Assembly (NCBI RefSeq): GCF_007681555.1
Contig: NZ_VELE01000006.1
Span: 1 to 64,000, forward strand
Direction: 5' to 3'
DNA from: Kocuria salsicia
GTDB taxonomy: Bacteria; Actinomycetota; Actinomycetes; Actinomycetales; Micrococcaceae
Length of the DNA: 64,000 nt
Both the position numbers and the translations under genes were made by a program. The notes below the pieces were generated by a model that was not told where the DNA came from, did no database searches, and was given only the letters and a program-made list of their open reading frames with translations. Below, piece after piece: positions 41,693-50,709 of this stretch; position 1 is the stretch's first letter, and each line of letters starts with the position of its first letter.

Positions 41693-42544
41693 TCAGCCGT
41701 ACCACTTCTCCTCCGCGGCGGCCTTGGTGCCGTCCTGGCTGGCGATGTCCAGCCAGTTGTCCACGTACTCCTCCCACACGGTGTCCCCCTGCGGCAGCAG
41801 GTAGCCCTTGTCGAAGTGGTCGAAGGGCTTGTCGGGATGCACCGAGCACAGCTCCGGGTGGGTGTGCGCCACCCAGCGCGTCTCGGAGGCGTCCGTGACC
41901 ATCACGTCCGCCGTGCCGTCCACGATCTGGTCGAAGATCGTGTTGTTGTCCTTGTACTTGGTGACCTGGGCGTCCGGGAAGTTCTTGTCGGCGAACTTCT
42001 CGTTGGTCCCGCCCAGCGGGGTGACGACCTTCACCGAGGGCTTGTTGATCTCCGCCACGGTGTCGTACTTCTCCTCCTCGCCGCAGCGCACCACGGGCGT
42101 CTTGCCGTCCGGGGAGGTCGTGTCCGAGAAGGCCGCCTTCTGGGCGCGGTCGGTCGTGTAGGAGATGCCGCCCACCGCGATGTCGCAGCTCGCGTCCATG
42201 TCCGTGACCACGTTCGCCCAGGAGGTCTGCACGAACTCCACCTCCGCGCCCAGGGACTTCCCCAGGCTGCGGGCCATGTCCACGTCGATCCCGGACCACT
42301 CACCGCTCTTCGGGTCCTTGTAGGTGTACGGCCGGTAGTCGCCGGTGGTGCACACCTGAATCCTCCCCTCCCGCTGCACCTCACCGAGGTGCGAGTGCTG
42401 GGCCGTGGGTGCCACACCGGCACTCGCGAACGACGACGATGTCGTGCCCTCCTGCCCCTGCGACCCGCACCCCGTGAGCACGGCGGCGATCCCCACGGCC
42501 ACCGCAGCGGCCGTGATCCCTGCCGGGCGTGACCGTGTGATCAT
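41693..42544 (-). CDS. pheC: Cyclohexadienyl dehydratase-like (PheC) exported lipoprotein
   Basis: 283 residues. A signal peptide with lipobox 'LTGC' (about 23-26) predicts an extracellular lipid-anchored protein. The rest follows PheC closely: 'TTGDYRPYTY', 'GIDVDMARSLGKSLGAEVEFVQTSW', 'GGISYTTDRAQKAAFSD', 'PLGGTNEKFAD', 'IFDQIVDGTADVMVTDASETRW' and 'HPELCSVHPDKPFDHFDKGYLLP'. PheC evolved from amino-acid-binding proteins and turns prephenate or arogenate into phenylpyruvate or phenylalanine outside the cytoplasm. No ABC permease gene is adjacent, which favours an enzyme over a transporter receptor. It follows the aldehyde dehydrogenase by 41 bp. Confidence 0.8.
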   Translation of the reverse strand: MITRSRPAGITAAAVAVGIAAVLTGCGSQGQEGTTSSSFASAGVAPTAQHSHLGEVQREGRIQVCTTGDYRPYTYKDPKSGEWSGIDVDMARSLGKSLGAEVEFVQTSWANVVTDMDASCDIAVGGISYTTDRAQKAAFSDTTSPDGKTPVVRCGEEEKYDTVAEINKPSVKVVTPLGGTNEKFADKNFPDAQVTKYKDNNTIFDQIVDGTADVMVTDASETRWVAHTHPELCSVHPDKPFDHFDKGYLLPQGDTVWEEYVDNWLDIASQDGTKAAAEEKWYG

Positions 42545-42585
42545 GCGCTTCCTCCCGTGCCTCACGGGGTGCCGGGCGGCAGACC

Positions 42586-43992
42586 TCAACGGGAGATGAC
42601 CCTGCTGGCCGCGACCGACTTGAGGCCCTCCACGCCGAACTCCAGGCCGAAGCCGGACTTCTTGATGCCGCCGAAGGGGATGCGCGGGTCCACGGCGCCG
42701 TGCTTGTTGATCCACACCGTGCCGGCCTCGAGGCGCTGCGCCACGGCCATGGCGTTGTCCGTGCTGGAGCCCCACACGGAGGCACCGAGCCCCACGTCCA
42801 GGCCGTTGGCCATGGCCACGGCCTCGTCCACGTCCGAGTATCGGATGACGGGCAGTGCTGGGCCGAACTGCTCCTGGGTCACCAGGGGGTTGTCGTTGGG
42901 CAGGTCCGCGATGATCGTGGTGGGGTAGAAGTAGCCGGGCTGCTCGGCCACCGGGTCTCCGCCCATGAGCACGCGGCCGCCACCCTTCTTGGCGTCCTCC
43001 ACGAGCCCGGCCACGATGTCGTACTGCTGCTTGTTCTGCAGCGGGCCCAGCACGTTCTGCTCCTCGCGGCCGTTGCCCATGGGCATCTGCCGGGCGACCT
43101 CCACGAGGGCCTCGCACACCTCCTCGTAGACGTCCTCGTGGACGTACAGCCGCTTGAGCGCCGCGCACGTCTGGCCGGTGTTGATGAACGCGCCCCAGAA
43201 GAGGTCCCCGGCCACCGCCCGGGCGTCCACGTCCGGGAGCACGACGCCGGCGTCGTTGCCTCCCAGCTCCAGGGTCAGGCGGGCGAGGCCGTCCGCCGCG
43301 GCGCGCATGATGGCCTGACCGGTCTTCGTGGAGCCGGTGAACATGATCTTGTCGACACCCTCGTGGGTGGACAGCGCCTTGCCCGCCTCACCGCCACCGG
43401 GGACCACGCGCAGGACGTCCTCCGGCAGGGCCTGGTTGAGCACGTGCACCAGGCCCACCACGGACAGCGGCGTGTACTCGGAGGGCTTGACCACCACGGT
43501 GTTGCCCATGCGCAGGGACGCGGCCACCTGCCACACGGTGATCATCATGGGCCAGTTCCAGGGGCCGATCGCCCCCACCACGCCCAGCGGCACGTACTCC
43601 ATCTCCGCGTACCCGGACTCGTCGTCCACGAGCACCTCGGGCTCCAGCGGGAAGTCCGCGCTGGCACGCAGCCACCCCACGCAGCCACCCACCTCGAACG
43701 CCGCATTCGGGCCGTTCTTCACGGGCTTGCCCTGCTCGCGGGACAGCAGCTCGGCGAGCGCCTCCGCGTTCGCCTCGACGGCGTCCGCGGCCCGGTGCAG
43801 GTACTCGGAGCGCTTCGCGTGGCCCAGCCCCGCCCAGTCCGGCTGGGCCGCGCGGGCGGCGGCCACGGCGTCGTCGAGCTCGGCGGTGGTGGACTCGTGG
43901 ACCGTGCCGACCACCTCCCCCGTGGCGGGGTCCAGGATCTCGCGGCCGGACGGGTCCGTGATGGCGGAGAGCAGGTCTTGGCAGGTGTTCAC
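42586..43992 (-). CDS. NAD(P)-dependent aldehyde dehydrogenase
   Basis: 468 residues from GTG 43992 (GAGGAG upstream). Catalytic Asn in 'GPWNWPMMI', cofactor Lys in 'VVVKPSEYTPL', general-base Glu in 'LTLELGGNDAGV', and nucleophile Cys in 'FINTGQTCAALKRLYV'. The 'NTGQTCAALKR' form is common among semialdehyde and phenylacetaldehyde-type enzymes. It diverges from an amino-acid/amine permease, beside a flavin amine oxidase, so it probably oxidises the aldehyde made from an amine. The substrate is not proven. Confidence 0.9.
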   Translation of the reverse strand: MNTCQDLLSAITDPSGREILDPATGEVVGTVHESTTAELDDAVAAARAAQPDWAGLGHAKRSEYLHRAADAVEANAEALAELLSREQGKPVKNGPNAAFEVGGCVGWLRASADFPLEPEVLVDDESGYAEMEYVPLGVVGAIGPWNWPMMITVWQVAASLRMGNTVVVKPSEYTPLSVVGLVHVLNQALPEDVLRVVPGGGEAGKALSTHEGVDKIMFTGSTKTGQAIMRAAADGLARLTLELGGNDAGVVLPDVDARAVAGDLFWGAFINTGQTCAALKRLYVHEDVYEEVCEALVEVARQMPMGNGREEQNVLGPLQNKQQYDIVAGLVEDAKKGGGRVLMGGDPVAEQPGYFYPTTIIADLPNDNPLVTQEQFGPALPVIRYSDVDEAVAMANGLDVGLGASVWGSSTDNAMAVAQRLEAGTVWINKHGAVDPRIPFGGIKKSGFGLEFGVEGLKSVAASRVISR

Positions 43993-44192
43993 AGTGGCTC
44001 CTCTGGGGCGGTGGACGGGCGGCGCGGGTGAGCGCGGCCGGCTGCCCCCATTGTGCCGTGGATCACTCGCGCGCAGCAGGCGCCGGAGGTGCTGCGCAGG
44101 CAGAGACAAGTGGGGCGCACTGTGGGACAAGGTGCTGCGATGTGGTCCAGGACACACTGGGGACAACGATCCCCGGACCACAGGAGGCCCCC

Positions 44193-45677
44193 GTGGCAGA
44201 GACCACCACCCTTGCGAGACGTCACCTGTCCACCACGTCCGTGGTGTTCATGATCATTGCGGCATCCGCCCCGCTGACCGTGCTGGCGGGCGGCGTCCCC
44301 ACCAGTTTCGCGGTGTCCGGGCTGCTGGGCGTGCCCCTGGGCTACCTGGCGCTGGGGATCGTGATCATGGTCTTCGCCGTGGGCTACGGCGCCATGAGCG
44401 GGCACGTGCAGAACGCCGGAGCGTTCTACGCCTACGTGACCGAGGGTCTGGGCAACCGACAGGGCATTGCCGCGGCCATCCTGGCCCTGGTGTCCTACAA
44501 CATGATGCAGGTGGGCCTCTACGGCCTGTTCGGCTTCTCCCTGGCCACCCTGCTGTCCTCGACCCTGGGCGTGGCCGTCCCGTGGTGGGTGGCCGGGGGG
44601 ATCGGGTGGCTGGTGGTCGCCGCGCTGGGCGTCAACAGCGTGGACCTCTCCGCGAAGGTGCTGGGCTTCCTGGTGGCCCTGGAGTTCCTGGTGGTCACCG
44701 TGGTCTCCGTGATGGCCCTGGTCAGTGCCCCGGAGGGCCTGTCCCTGGAGACCGTGAACCCCTCACACTTCCTCACCGGGGGTGTGGGCGTGCTGCTCGC
44801 CTTCGGCATCGCCGCGTTCATGGGCTTCGAGTCCGGCGCCATCTACTCGGAGGAGACCAGGAACCCGCGCCACACCGTGGCCCGTGCCACGTACATCGCG
44901 GTGGGTGTGATCGCCGTGTTCTACGCGCTGTCCGCGTGGGCGCTCTCCGTGGGGGTGGGCCCGTCCGCGATCGTGGGGGCCTCCCAGGAGCTCGGGCCGG
45001 ACCTGGTGTTCGCGTGGCTCGGCGAGCGCAGCCCCGCCCTGGCCACGGTGGCCAACGTCCTGTTCATCACCTCGCTGCTCGCGGCCCTCGTGGCGTTCCA
45101 CAACGGCGCGGCCCGCTACTTCTTCGCCCTGGGCCGCACCGGCGTGCTGCCCCGCGTGCTGGGCCGGGTGTCCGCCCACTCCGGCGCCCCCTTCGCGGGG
45201 TCCCTCGCGCAGTCCGTGGTGGGCCTGGTGGTCATCGTGGTCTTCGCGGTGGCCGGAGCGGGGTCGGAGCTCGGGGAGATGTTCCCCGTGCTCACCCTGT
45301 TCACGTGGCTGACCAACGCCGCCGCCTTCGGCCTGGTGTTCCTGCTGGCCGTGACGTCCGTGGCCGTGGTGGCCTGGTTCGCACGGGACCACCACGGCCA
45401 CGGGCTCTGGACCCGGCTGGTGGCCCCGGTGATCTCGGCCGTGGCCCTGATCGCCGTGGCCGCACTGATCCTCTCCAACTTCGACCTCATGATCGGCGCG
45501 GAGGGCTTCTCCCCGCTGGTGGTCGTGATGCCCGGGATCATCATCGGCTCCGGCGTGGTGGGCCTGCTGTGGGGCGAGGTGCTGCGCCGCACCCGCCCGG
45601 AGATCTACGCCGGGATGGACCACGTGGACCGGATCCCCGAGTCCCAGGAGATCCCCGTGGTCCCCGAGCGCCGCTGA
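44193..45677 (+). CDS. APC-family amino acid/amine permease
   Basis: 494 residues from GTG 44193 (AGGAGG five bases upstream), twelve hydrophobic helices. The N-terminal 'VVFMIIAASAPLTVLAGGVP' with the unwound-helix glycines and 'AFMGFESGAIYSEETRNPRHTVARATY' (helix 6 to loop) are characteristic of the APC superfamily. Family members import amino acids or biogenic amines by proton symport. The next gene is a flavin amine oxidase, which points to an amine such as tyramine or putrescine as cargo (inference). Confidence 0.9.
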   Translation: MAETTTLARRHLSTTSVVFMIIAASAPLTVLAGGVPTSFAVSGLLGVPLGYLALGIVIMVFAVGYGAMSGHVQNAGAFYAYVTEGLGNRQGIAAAILALVSYNMMQVGLYGLFGFSLATLLSSTLGVAVPWWVAGGIGWLVVAALGVNSVDLSAKVLGFLVALEFLVVTVVSVMALVSAPEGLSLETVNPSHFLTGGVGVLLAFGIAAFMGFESGAIYSEETRNPRHTVARATYIAVGVIAVFYALSAWALSVGVGPSAIVGASQELGPDLVFAWLGERSPALATVANVLFITSLLAALVAFHNGAARYFFALGRTGVLPRVLGRVSAHSGAPFAGSLAQSVVGLVVIVVFAVAGAGSELGEMFPVLTLFTWLTNAAAFGLVFLLAVTSVAVVAWFARDHHGHGLWTRLVAPVISAVALIAVAALILSNFDLMIGAEGFSPLVVVMPGIIIGSGVVGLLWGEVLRRTRPEIYAGMDHVDRIPESQEIPVVPERR

Positions 45678-45846
45678 GCCCACCCCGTTCCCGGACGACG
45701 ACGCCGCACCCGGCCCACGGACGCCCTGCACCACCGTGCACCACCCGCCGGCACCGGGCGCCCGAGGCGCGCTCGGCACCCGGGTGACCAGGCGGCGTCG
45801 TCCGCACCCTGTTCGTCCCGACAACCCGCAACCCCTGGAGGTACCC

Positions 45847-47178
45847 GTGAGCAACCCGCATGTCGTGATCGTCGGAGCCGGTTTCGCCGGCCTGGTGGCC
45901 GCCCGTGAACTGCAGATGGCAGGCGTGGACGTGGAGATCGTGGAGGCCCGCGACCGCGTGGGCGGCCGCGCCTGGACCGAGGAACGCATGGGCCGTCCCC
46001 TGGAACTGGGCGCCACGTGGGTGCACTGGATGCAGCCGCACGTGTGGAGCGAGATCACCCGCTACGACCAGAGCATCTACCCCAGCCCGTTCTGCGACGA
46101 CGCCTACTGGATCACCGGGGGCCGGGTGGAGCACGGCACCGAGGCGGACCTGGATGCCGCTCTGGCCCGCCCCATGGCCAAGATCTTCGAGGACTCGCGG
46201 GAGTTCTTCCCGTACCCGTACGAGCCCCTGCACGTGCTGGACGAGAGCAGCGGCAGCACCCCCGAGCTGCGGGAGCGCTTCCGCGCGGCGGACCAGGGCA
46301 GTGTCCTGGACTGCCTCAAGGGCGGTGACTTCACCCAGGAGGAGCGGGACCTGTGCGACGCGTACTGGTCCGCCGCGTACATCGGGGACCCGCACCAGGG
46401 GTCACCGCTCATGGCCAAGCAGTGGGCGGCGCTGTCCGACCACCGGTTGAGCCTGGTGGACGAGCAGACCCTGCGCTTCAAGCTCACCCACGGCATGCGG
46501 GGACTGTACGAGAACATCGCCGCGGACCTGCGCTGCCCCATCCGCCTGAACACCCCGGTCACGGCGGTCGACCACCGCTCCGACGGCGCCACGGTCACCC
46601 TGGGCACCGGCGAGAAGATCTCGTGCGACAGCGTGATCGTCACGGTGCCGGTGGGGGCGCTGCCAACCATCGAGTTCACCCCGGGCCTGCCCTCGGGGAT
46701 GCGCACCGTGATCGACCAGCGCTGGAACTCCACGGGCTGCAAGATCTGGGTCAAGGTCAAGGGCCACCACAGCATCCTGGGCTACGCCCCCACCCCTCAC
46801 AAGGCCGCCGTGTTCCGCAGCGAGTTCTTCATGGACGACGACACCACCATCTGCGTGGGCTTCGGCTCCCACCACGACGCCGTGGACCTCACCGACCCGC
46901 GGGACGCCCAGGCAATCGTGGACCAGTGGCGCCCCGACCTGGAGGTCGTGGACTGCACGGGCCACGACTGGGTGGCGGACAGGTGGAGCGGTCAGGCGTG
47001 GGCCACGCTGCGCTCAGGGCAGTTCACCAACGGCTGGCACCACTTCCGCTCCACCGACTCGCGGCTGCGCTTCGCCGGGGCGGACTGGGCGCGCGGCTGG
47101 CGCGGCGTGGTGGTGGACGGCGCCATCGAGACAGGCCTGTCCACCGCCCGGGACGTCCTCCGGGACATCCGCGCCTGA
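45847..47178 (+). CDS. Flavin-containing amine oxidase family protein
   Basis: 443 residues from GTG 45847 (GGAGG upstream). FAD motif 'VVIVGAGFAGLVAARELQMAGVDVEIVEARDRVGGRAWTEE' and C-terminal FAD-binding 'RLRFAGADWARGWRGVVVDGAIETG'. The middle 'STGCKIWVKVKGHH' and 'GHDWVADRWSGQAWATLRSGQF' recall 6-hydroxynicotine-oxidase-like enzymes more than the Kocuria putrescine oxidase. The family oxidises a C-N bond to an imine that hydrolyses to aldehyde, making H2O2. Flanking permease and aldehyde dehydrogenase support amine catabolism. Confidence 0.85.
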   Translation: MSNPHVVIVGAGFAGLVAARELQMAGVDVEIVEARDRVGGRAWTEERMGRPLELGATWVHWMQPHVWSEITRYDQSIYPSPFCDDAYWITGGRVEHGTEADLDAALARPMAKIFEDSREFFPYPYEPLHVLDESSGSTPELRERFRAADQGSVLDCLKGGDFTQEERDLCDAYWSAAYIGDPHQGSPLMAKQWAALSDHRLSLVDEQTLRFKLTHGMRGLYENIAADLRCPIRLNTPVTAVDHRSDGATVTLGTGEKISCDSVIVTVPVGALPTIEFTPGLPSGMRTVIDQRWNSTGCKIWVKVKGHHSILGYAPTPHKAAVFRSEFFMDDDTTICVGFGSHHDAVDLTDPRDAQAIVDQWRPDLEVVDCTGHDWVADRWSGQAWATLRSGQFTNGWHHFRSTDSRLRFAGADWARGWRGVVVDGAIETGLSTARDVLRDIRA

Positions 47179-47193
47179 GCCGCACCGCAGGAC

Positions 47194-47229
47194 GACGCCG
47201 CTCGCGCCCTTCCCGGGGCGGGCGGCGTC
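47194..47229. terminator. Hairpin after the amine oxidase gene
   Basis: GACGCCGC (47194-47201) pairs with GCGGCGTC (47222-47229), with partly paired C/G runs inside around TTCCC. It lies between the amine oxidase gene and the convergent AraC gene. Confidence 0.6.
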
Positions 47230-47323
47230 CGCGCGTGCGAACCGTGCCGGTGTGTCTGCGGCGCGCGGGATGCTCCGCGCGGTGCGACACGGAGGCCGCC
47301 GGCGGCGTCGTGCGCCGGCACTT

Positions 47324-48274
47324 TCAGGAGGAGCTGAGCACGCGGCGTCGGTAGGCGGTGGGGGACTCCCCGTACTCGGCCTTGAAGGCCTTGCTCACGT
47401 GGGCGGGATCCGTGAGGCCGTGCCGGGCGCTGATGGTGTGGACGGTGTCGTCCCGGTGGGCCGGGTCCACGAGCTCCGCGCGGATGGCGGCCAGGCGCAC
47501 CGCGCGGATGTGGGCGGCCACCGTGAGGTGCTGCGCCGCGAACCGGCTGTGCAGCTGACGCACCGACACGTACAGGGCGCGGGCGATGGACCCCGGGGAG
47601 AGCTCCGGATCCGCGAGGTGGTCGGCGATGTACGCGGTGGCCTGCTGCACCAGGAGGTCCCCCGCGTGCGCCCCGGCCGGCTCCACCACCTCCGCGGAGA
47701 GCACACTGACCAGCATGTCCAGCGCGGAGCGCACCAGCTTGCTCGCGTGGGGGCCGCGCAGCAGGTCCATGTTCTCAGCCAGGTTGCGGAACATGGGAAC
47801 GGCCACCCGGCCCAGACCGTCTTCCTGGCCGATGCGCTGGGCGGTCACCAGGTCCAGCTGGGCGGGGATCAGCTGCACCACCGAGCGCGGGAAGGTCATC
47901 ACCAGGCTGTGCTGGGGGCCGTCGTAGACCAGCTCGTACGGGCGGTAGGCCGCGTACAGGCCCAGTCCGCCGGGACCCAGCACGCACTCCCGCCCGTCCT
48001 GGCGCAGCCGCGCCCGACCCTGCAGCTGCAGGCTCAGCTTGAGGTACTCCCCCGCGTCCCGGGCCACCATCTCGGCGGTGCGCACCACCCGGTGGGCGCC
48101 GGTGGTCATGTCGAAGAGGTGGACGTCGTCCAGTTCCACCGTGGTGAGATCCGCACGGAACTCGCTGTCCACGGGAGCGGTGATCTCCAGGGCCGCGAAA
48201 GAGGCGTTGATGGTCTCGCGCCACTGCGCGAGGGTGAGGTCCGTGCGGCGCCCGGCGGCTTCCTGGCCCGTCAT
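47324..48274 (-). CDS. AraC-family transcriptional regulator
   Basis: 316 residues. An N-terminal cupin-like AraC-binding domain (about 30-190, with 'YLKLSLQLQGRARLRQDGRECVLGPGG') is followed by a double helix-turn-helix (about 215-312): 'SPGSIARALYVSVRQLHSRF' and 'TVHTISARHGLTDPAHVSKAFKAEYGESPTAYRR'. This matches the FeaR/AraC-binding-like-domain type, which often activates aromatic-amine catabolism. Its convergent position after permease and amine oxidase makes those genes and the aldehyde dehydrogenase likely targets. Confidence 0.88.
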   Translation of the reverse strand: MTGQEAAGRRTDLTLAQWRETINASFAALEITAPVDSEFRADLTTVELDDVHLFDMTTGAHRVVRTAEMVARDAGEYLKLSLQLQGRARLRQDGRECVLGPGGLGLYAAYRPYELVYDGPQHSLVMTFPRSVVQLIPAQLDLVTAQRIGQEDGLGRVAVPMFRNLAENMDLLRGPHASKLVRSALDMLVSVLSAEVVEPAGAHAGDLLVQQATAYIADHLADPELSPGSIARALYVSVRQLHSRFAAQHLTVAAHIRAVRLAAIRAELVDPAHRDDTVHTISARHGLTDPAHVSKAFKAEYGESPTAYRRRVLSSS

Positions 48275-48475
48275 GCGCGCCCCCTCTCGGATCCGCCCGC
48301 GGCACTGCGGGCCCGTGTCCGCATGCTACGCCGCCGCGGGCCGCGGCTCCGGGCGTCACCGGGGAAACACCCGCACCCCCTGCCCCTAGAGTGTTCTCAG
48401 ACCGCGCCGCCGCCCGCCCTCGGGTGCGGCTCCCCGGGCCTGCACCGCTGCGGCCCCGACGTCCGGAGGACCACC

Positions 48476-48916
48476 ATGTACGCCGATCCGAACGACATGA
48501 ACGCCATCCGCGAGTTCCTTCACGAGATCCTGCGCAACGACCCCACTCCCCTGCACCTGGGCATCGAGCTGGGCGAGATCGAGCAGGGCCGGGTGAGCAT
48601 GACACTGAGCATCGAGGACTTCATGGCCAACGGCCACGGCATCTGCCACGGCGGCTACCTCTTCACCCTCGCGGACACGACCCTCGCGTACTGCTGTGCG
48701 ACCGCCGGTGCGCCCATCGTGACCCGCAACGCCGAGATCACGTTCACGGCCCCCGCCCAGAAGGGCCAGACGGTCACCGCCACGGCCACGCGCCGGGTGA
48801 GCTTCGGCAGGAACCAGATCTGCGACGTCGTGCTCGAGGCCGACGGCGCCGTGGTCGCCTACTTCACCGGCCAGGGCACCACCCCGCCAGCCCCGAAGAC
48901 CCAGGTACAGGCCTAG
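48476..48916 (+). CDS. Hotdog-fold thioesterase, PaaI family
   Basis: 146 residues from ATG 48476 (GGAGGA upstream). The hotdog signature with the catalytic-site 'GHGICHGGYLFTLADTTLAYCC' matches PaaI ('HGG..F.LAD'). PaaI hydrolyses hydroxyphenylacetyl-CoA and rescues CoA when the phenylacetate pathway stalls. No other paa gene is in the window. Its stop is 12 bp from the convergent amidohydrolase. Confidence 0.88.
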   Translation: MYADPNDMNAIREFLHEILRNDPTPLHLGIELGEIEQGRVSMTLSIEDFMANGHGICHGGYLFTLADTTLAYCCATAGAPIVTRNAEITFTAPAQKGQTVTATATRRVSFGRNQICDVVLEADGAVVAYFTGQGTTPPAPKTQVQA

Positions 48917-48928
48917 GGGGAGCTCCAC

Positions 48929-50590
48929 TCACACGGCGTCCGTGCGGTGGACGATCCGCCCGTCGCACACCGTGAGCTCCGCCGTGACGTCCTTGAGCTC
49001 GGAGGGGTCCGCGTCGAACGGGTTGCGGTCCAGGAGGACGAGGTCCCCCAGGAACCCCTCCTCGATGCGGCCCAGCCGGTCCTCGTCGAAGGACGCCTTG
49101 GCAGCCTCCACGGTGTAGGCGTCCAGGGCCTCGGCCACAGTGACGTTCTGGACGGTGTCCGCGACCTGCCCGGAGACGGTGGTGCGGGTGACGCACGCGG
49201 AGATCCCGAGCCACGGGTTCGCGGTGGTCACGGGAAAGTCCGAGTTGCTGGGCGCAAGGATCCCGCGGTCCAGGAACGTGCGCATGGGGTACGTGCGGGC
49301 CATCCGCTGCGGGCCGAGGTTCCGGCAGTAGGAGTCCCCCAGCTCGTGGATGAACGCCGTGGAGGACGCCGCCACGATCCGGTTCTCCACCAGCCGCCGC
49401 AGGTCCTCCTCGGTGGGCAGCGCGCAGTGCTCCACCCGGTGCCGCCGGGTGGTGACGAGCGCGCGGTAGGCAGCCTCGGCGTCGTCGTCCTCCGCCGCGA
49501 CCTCCCGGCCCGCGCCCTCGATGAGGTCCAGGGCCTGCTCCACGGCCCGCTCGCCGATGCCGTGGATGGCCAGCCGCAGCCCGTTGCGCAGCGCCTGGGC
49601 GGCCATGGGGGCGATGTCCGGGGTGTCGTAGTAGAGGATGCCGCACGAGTCGCCGCCCTCAAACGGTTCCGCGACCGCCGCGGTCTGCCCGCCCACGGAA
49701 CCGTCCAGGATGAACTTCATGCCCTGGATCCGCACCATGTCGTCCCCGAGCCCGCTGCGGATGCCGGTGCCGATCACCTCGTCGTAGCTGCCGTGGAAGT
49801 CCCCCAGCTCCAGCGCGAAGTACCACGGGCGGAACCTGGTGCTCAGCTCCCCGGTCTCCTGCAGGTGCAGGTACGTGCCCATCTCCAGGGGCCCGGTGCT
49901 CATGTCGTGGACCGTGGTGAGGCCCCACGCCGCGAAGTCCTGCTGCGCCACGCGCATCCCGTCCAGCAGCTCGCGCGGCCCACTCTCGGGCAGGTCCGCC
50001 AGGGACATCGCCGTCTCCTGCAGCAGGCCCGTGGGCTCGCCGGAGCCGTCCCGCACGATCCGACCGCCGGAGGGGTCCGGGGTGTCCGCCGTGATCCCCA
50101 TCCGCTCCAGTGCCGCGGTGTTCACCAGGGCCATGTGGGCGCAGGTGCGCTTGAGGTACACCGGGTGCTCCGGGGCCGCCTCGTCCAGGTCCTCGCGGGT
50201 GGGCCCGGGGCCCTCCATGCGGTGCTCGTCGTAGCCCCAGCCGACCACCCACTCGCCCGGCTCCGCGGCGGTCGCGGCCTCGCGGATGGCGGCCACGACA
50301 TCGCCCGCGCGCGGTGTCGTGGCCGGGCGGCAGTCCGCGTTCAGCGCCAGTCGGGCGTAGAGGCCCGGATGGCCGTGGGTCTCGATGAACCCCGGCACGA
50401 GGTACCGCCCGCCCGCGTCCACGACCGGTGCGGAGGGGGCCGCGCGGCGTCGTGCCTCCTGCGGCTCCCCCACGAACGTGATCACGCCGTCCTCGACCAC
50501 GACCCCCTTCGGCTCGCGCTCGAACGCCCCTCCGGGGCGGTGCACGACGGCGTCCAGCACGGTGACGCTGCGGGTGGTCGGCTGCTCCAT
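48929..50590 (-). CDS. YtcJ-like metal-dependent amidohydrolase
   Basis: 553 residues, amidohydrolase_3 family. The metal-binding 'VPGFIETHGHPG' (HxH) is near residue 70; further ligand regions are 'GMKFILDGSVGGQTA', 'LAIHGIGERAVEQAL', 'HRVEHCALPTEEDL' and 'APSNSDFPVTTANPWLG'. The C-terminal 'GRIEEGFLGDLVLLDRNPFD' belongs to the composite beta-domain. YtcJ/LAF-like enzymes hydrolyse N-substituted amides or carbamates; the substrate is unknown. The MHS permease upstream on the same strand may import it. Confidence 0.88.
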   Translation of the reverse strand: MEQPTTRSVTVLDAVVHRPGGAFEREPKGVVVEDGVITFVGEPQEARRRAAPSAPVVDAGGRYLVPGFIETHGHPGLYARLALNADCRPATTPRAGDVVAAIREAATAAEPGEWVVGWGYDEHRMEGPGPTREDLDEAAPEHPVYLKRTCAHMALVNTAALERMGITADTPDPSGGRIVRDGSGEPTGLLQETAMSLADLPESGPRELLDGMRVAQQDFAAWGLTTVHDMSTGPLEMGTYLHLQETGELSTRFRPWYFALELGDFHGSYDEVIGTGIRSGLGDDMVRIQGMKFILDGSVGGQTAAVAEPFEGGDSCGILYYDTPDIAPMAAQALRNGLRLAIHGIGERAVEQALDLIEGAGREVAAEDDDAEAAYRALVTTRRHRVEHCALPTEEDLRRLVENRIVAASSTAFIHELGDSYCRNLGPQRMARTYPMRTFLDRGILAPSNSDFPVTTANPWLGISACVTRTTVSGQVADTVQNVTVAEALDAYTVEAAKASFDEDRLGRIEEGFLGDLVLLDRNPFDADPSELKDVTAELTVCDGRIVHRTDAV

Positions 50591-50709
50591 GGGGGTCTCC
50601 TGGTGGTTAGTGGAATGCGGGCCTCGGTGCGCCGGCCCGGTCCGCCAACTCGGGCCCTGTGCTCCGGAGCTGCGGCGCGGCCCGACGGCGCGCTGGCCGC
50701 ACGTCGTCG

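Noticed and set aside
41693-42544. Calling the lipoprotein an ABC amino-acid-binding protein
   Set aside because: The sequence follows PheC throughout and no permease or ATPase gene is adjacent, though binding cannot be excluded without assay.
45847-47178. Calling the amine oxidase a putrescine oxidase, as known from Kocuria
   Set aside because: Active-site and central regions resemble 6-hydroxynicotine-oxidase-like enzymes more than putrescine oxidase; only the family-level name is supported.
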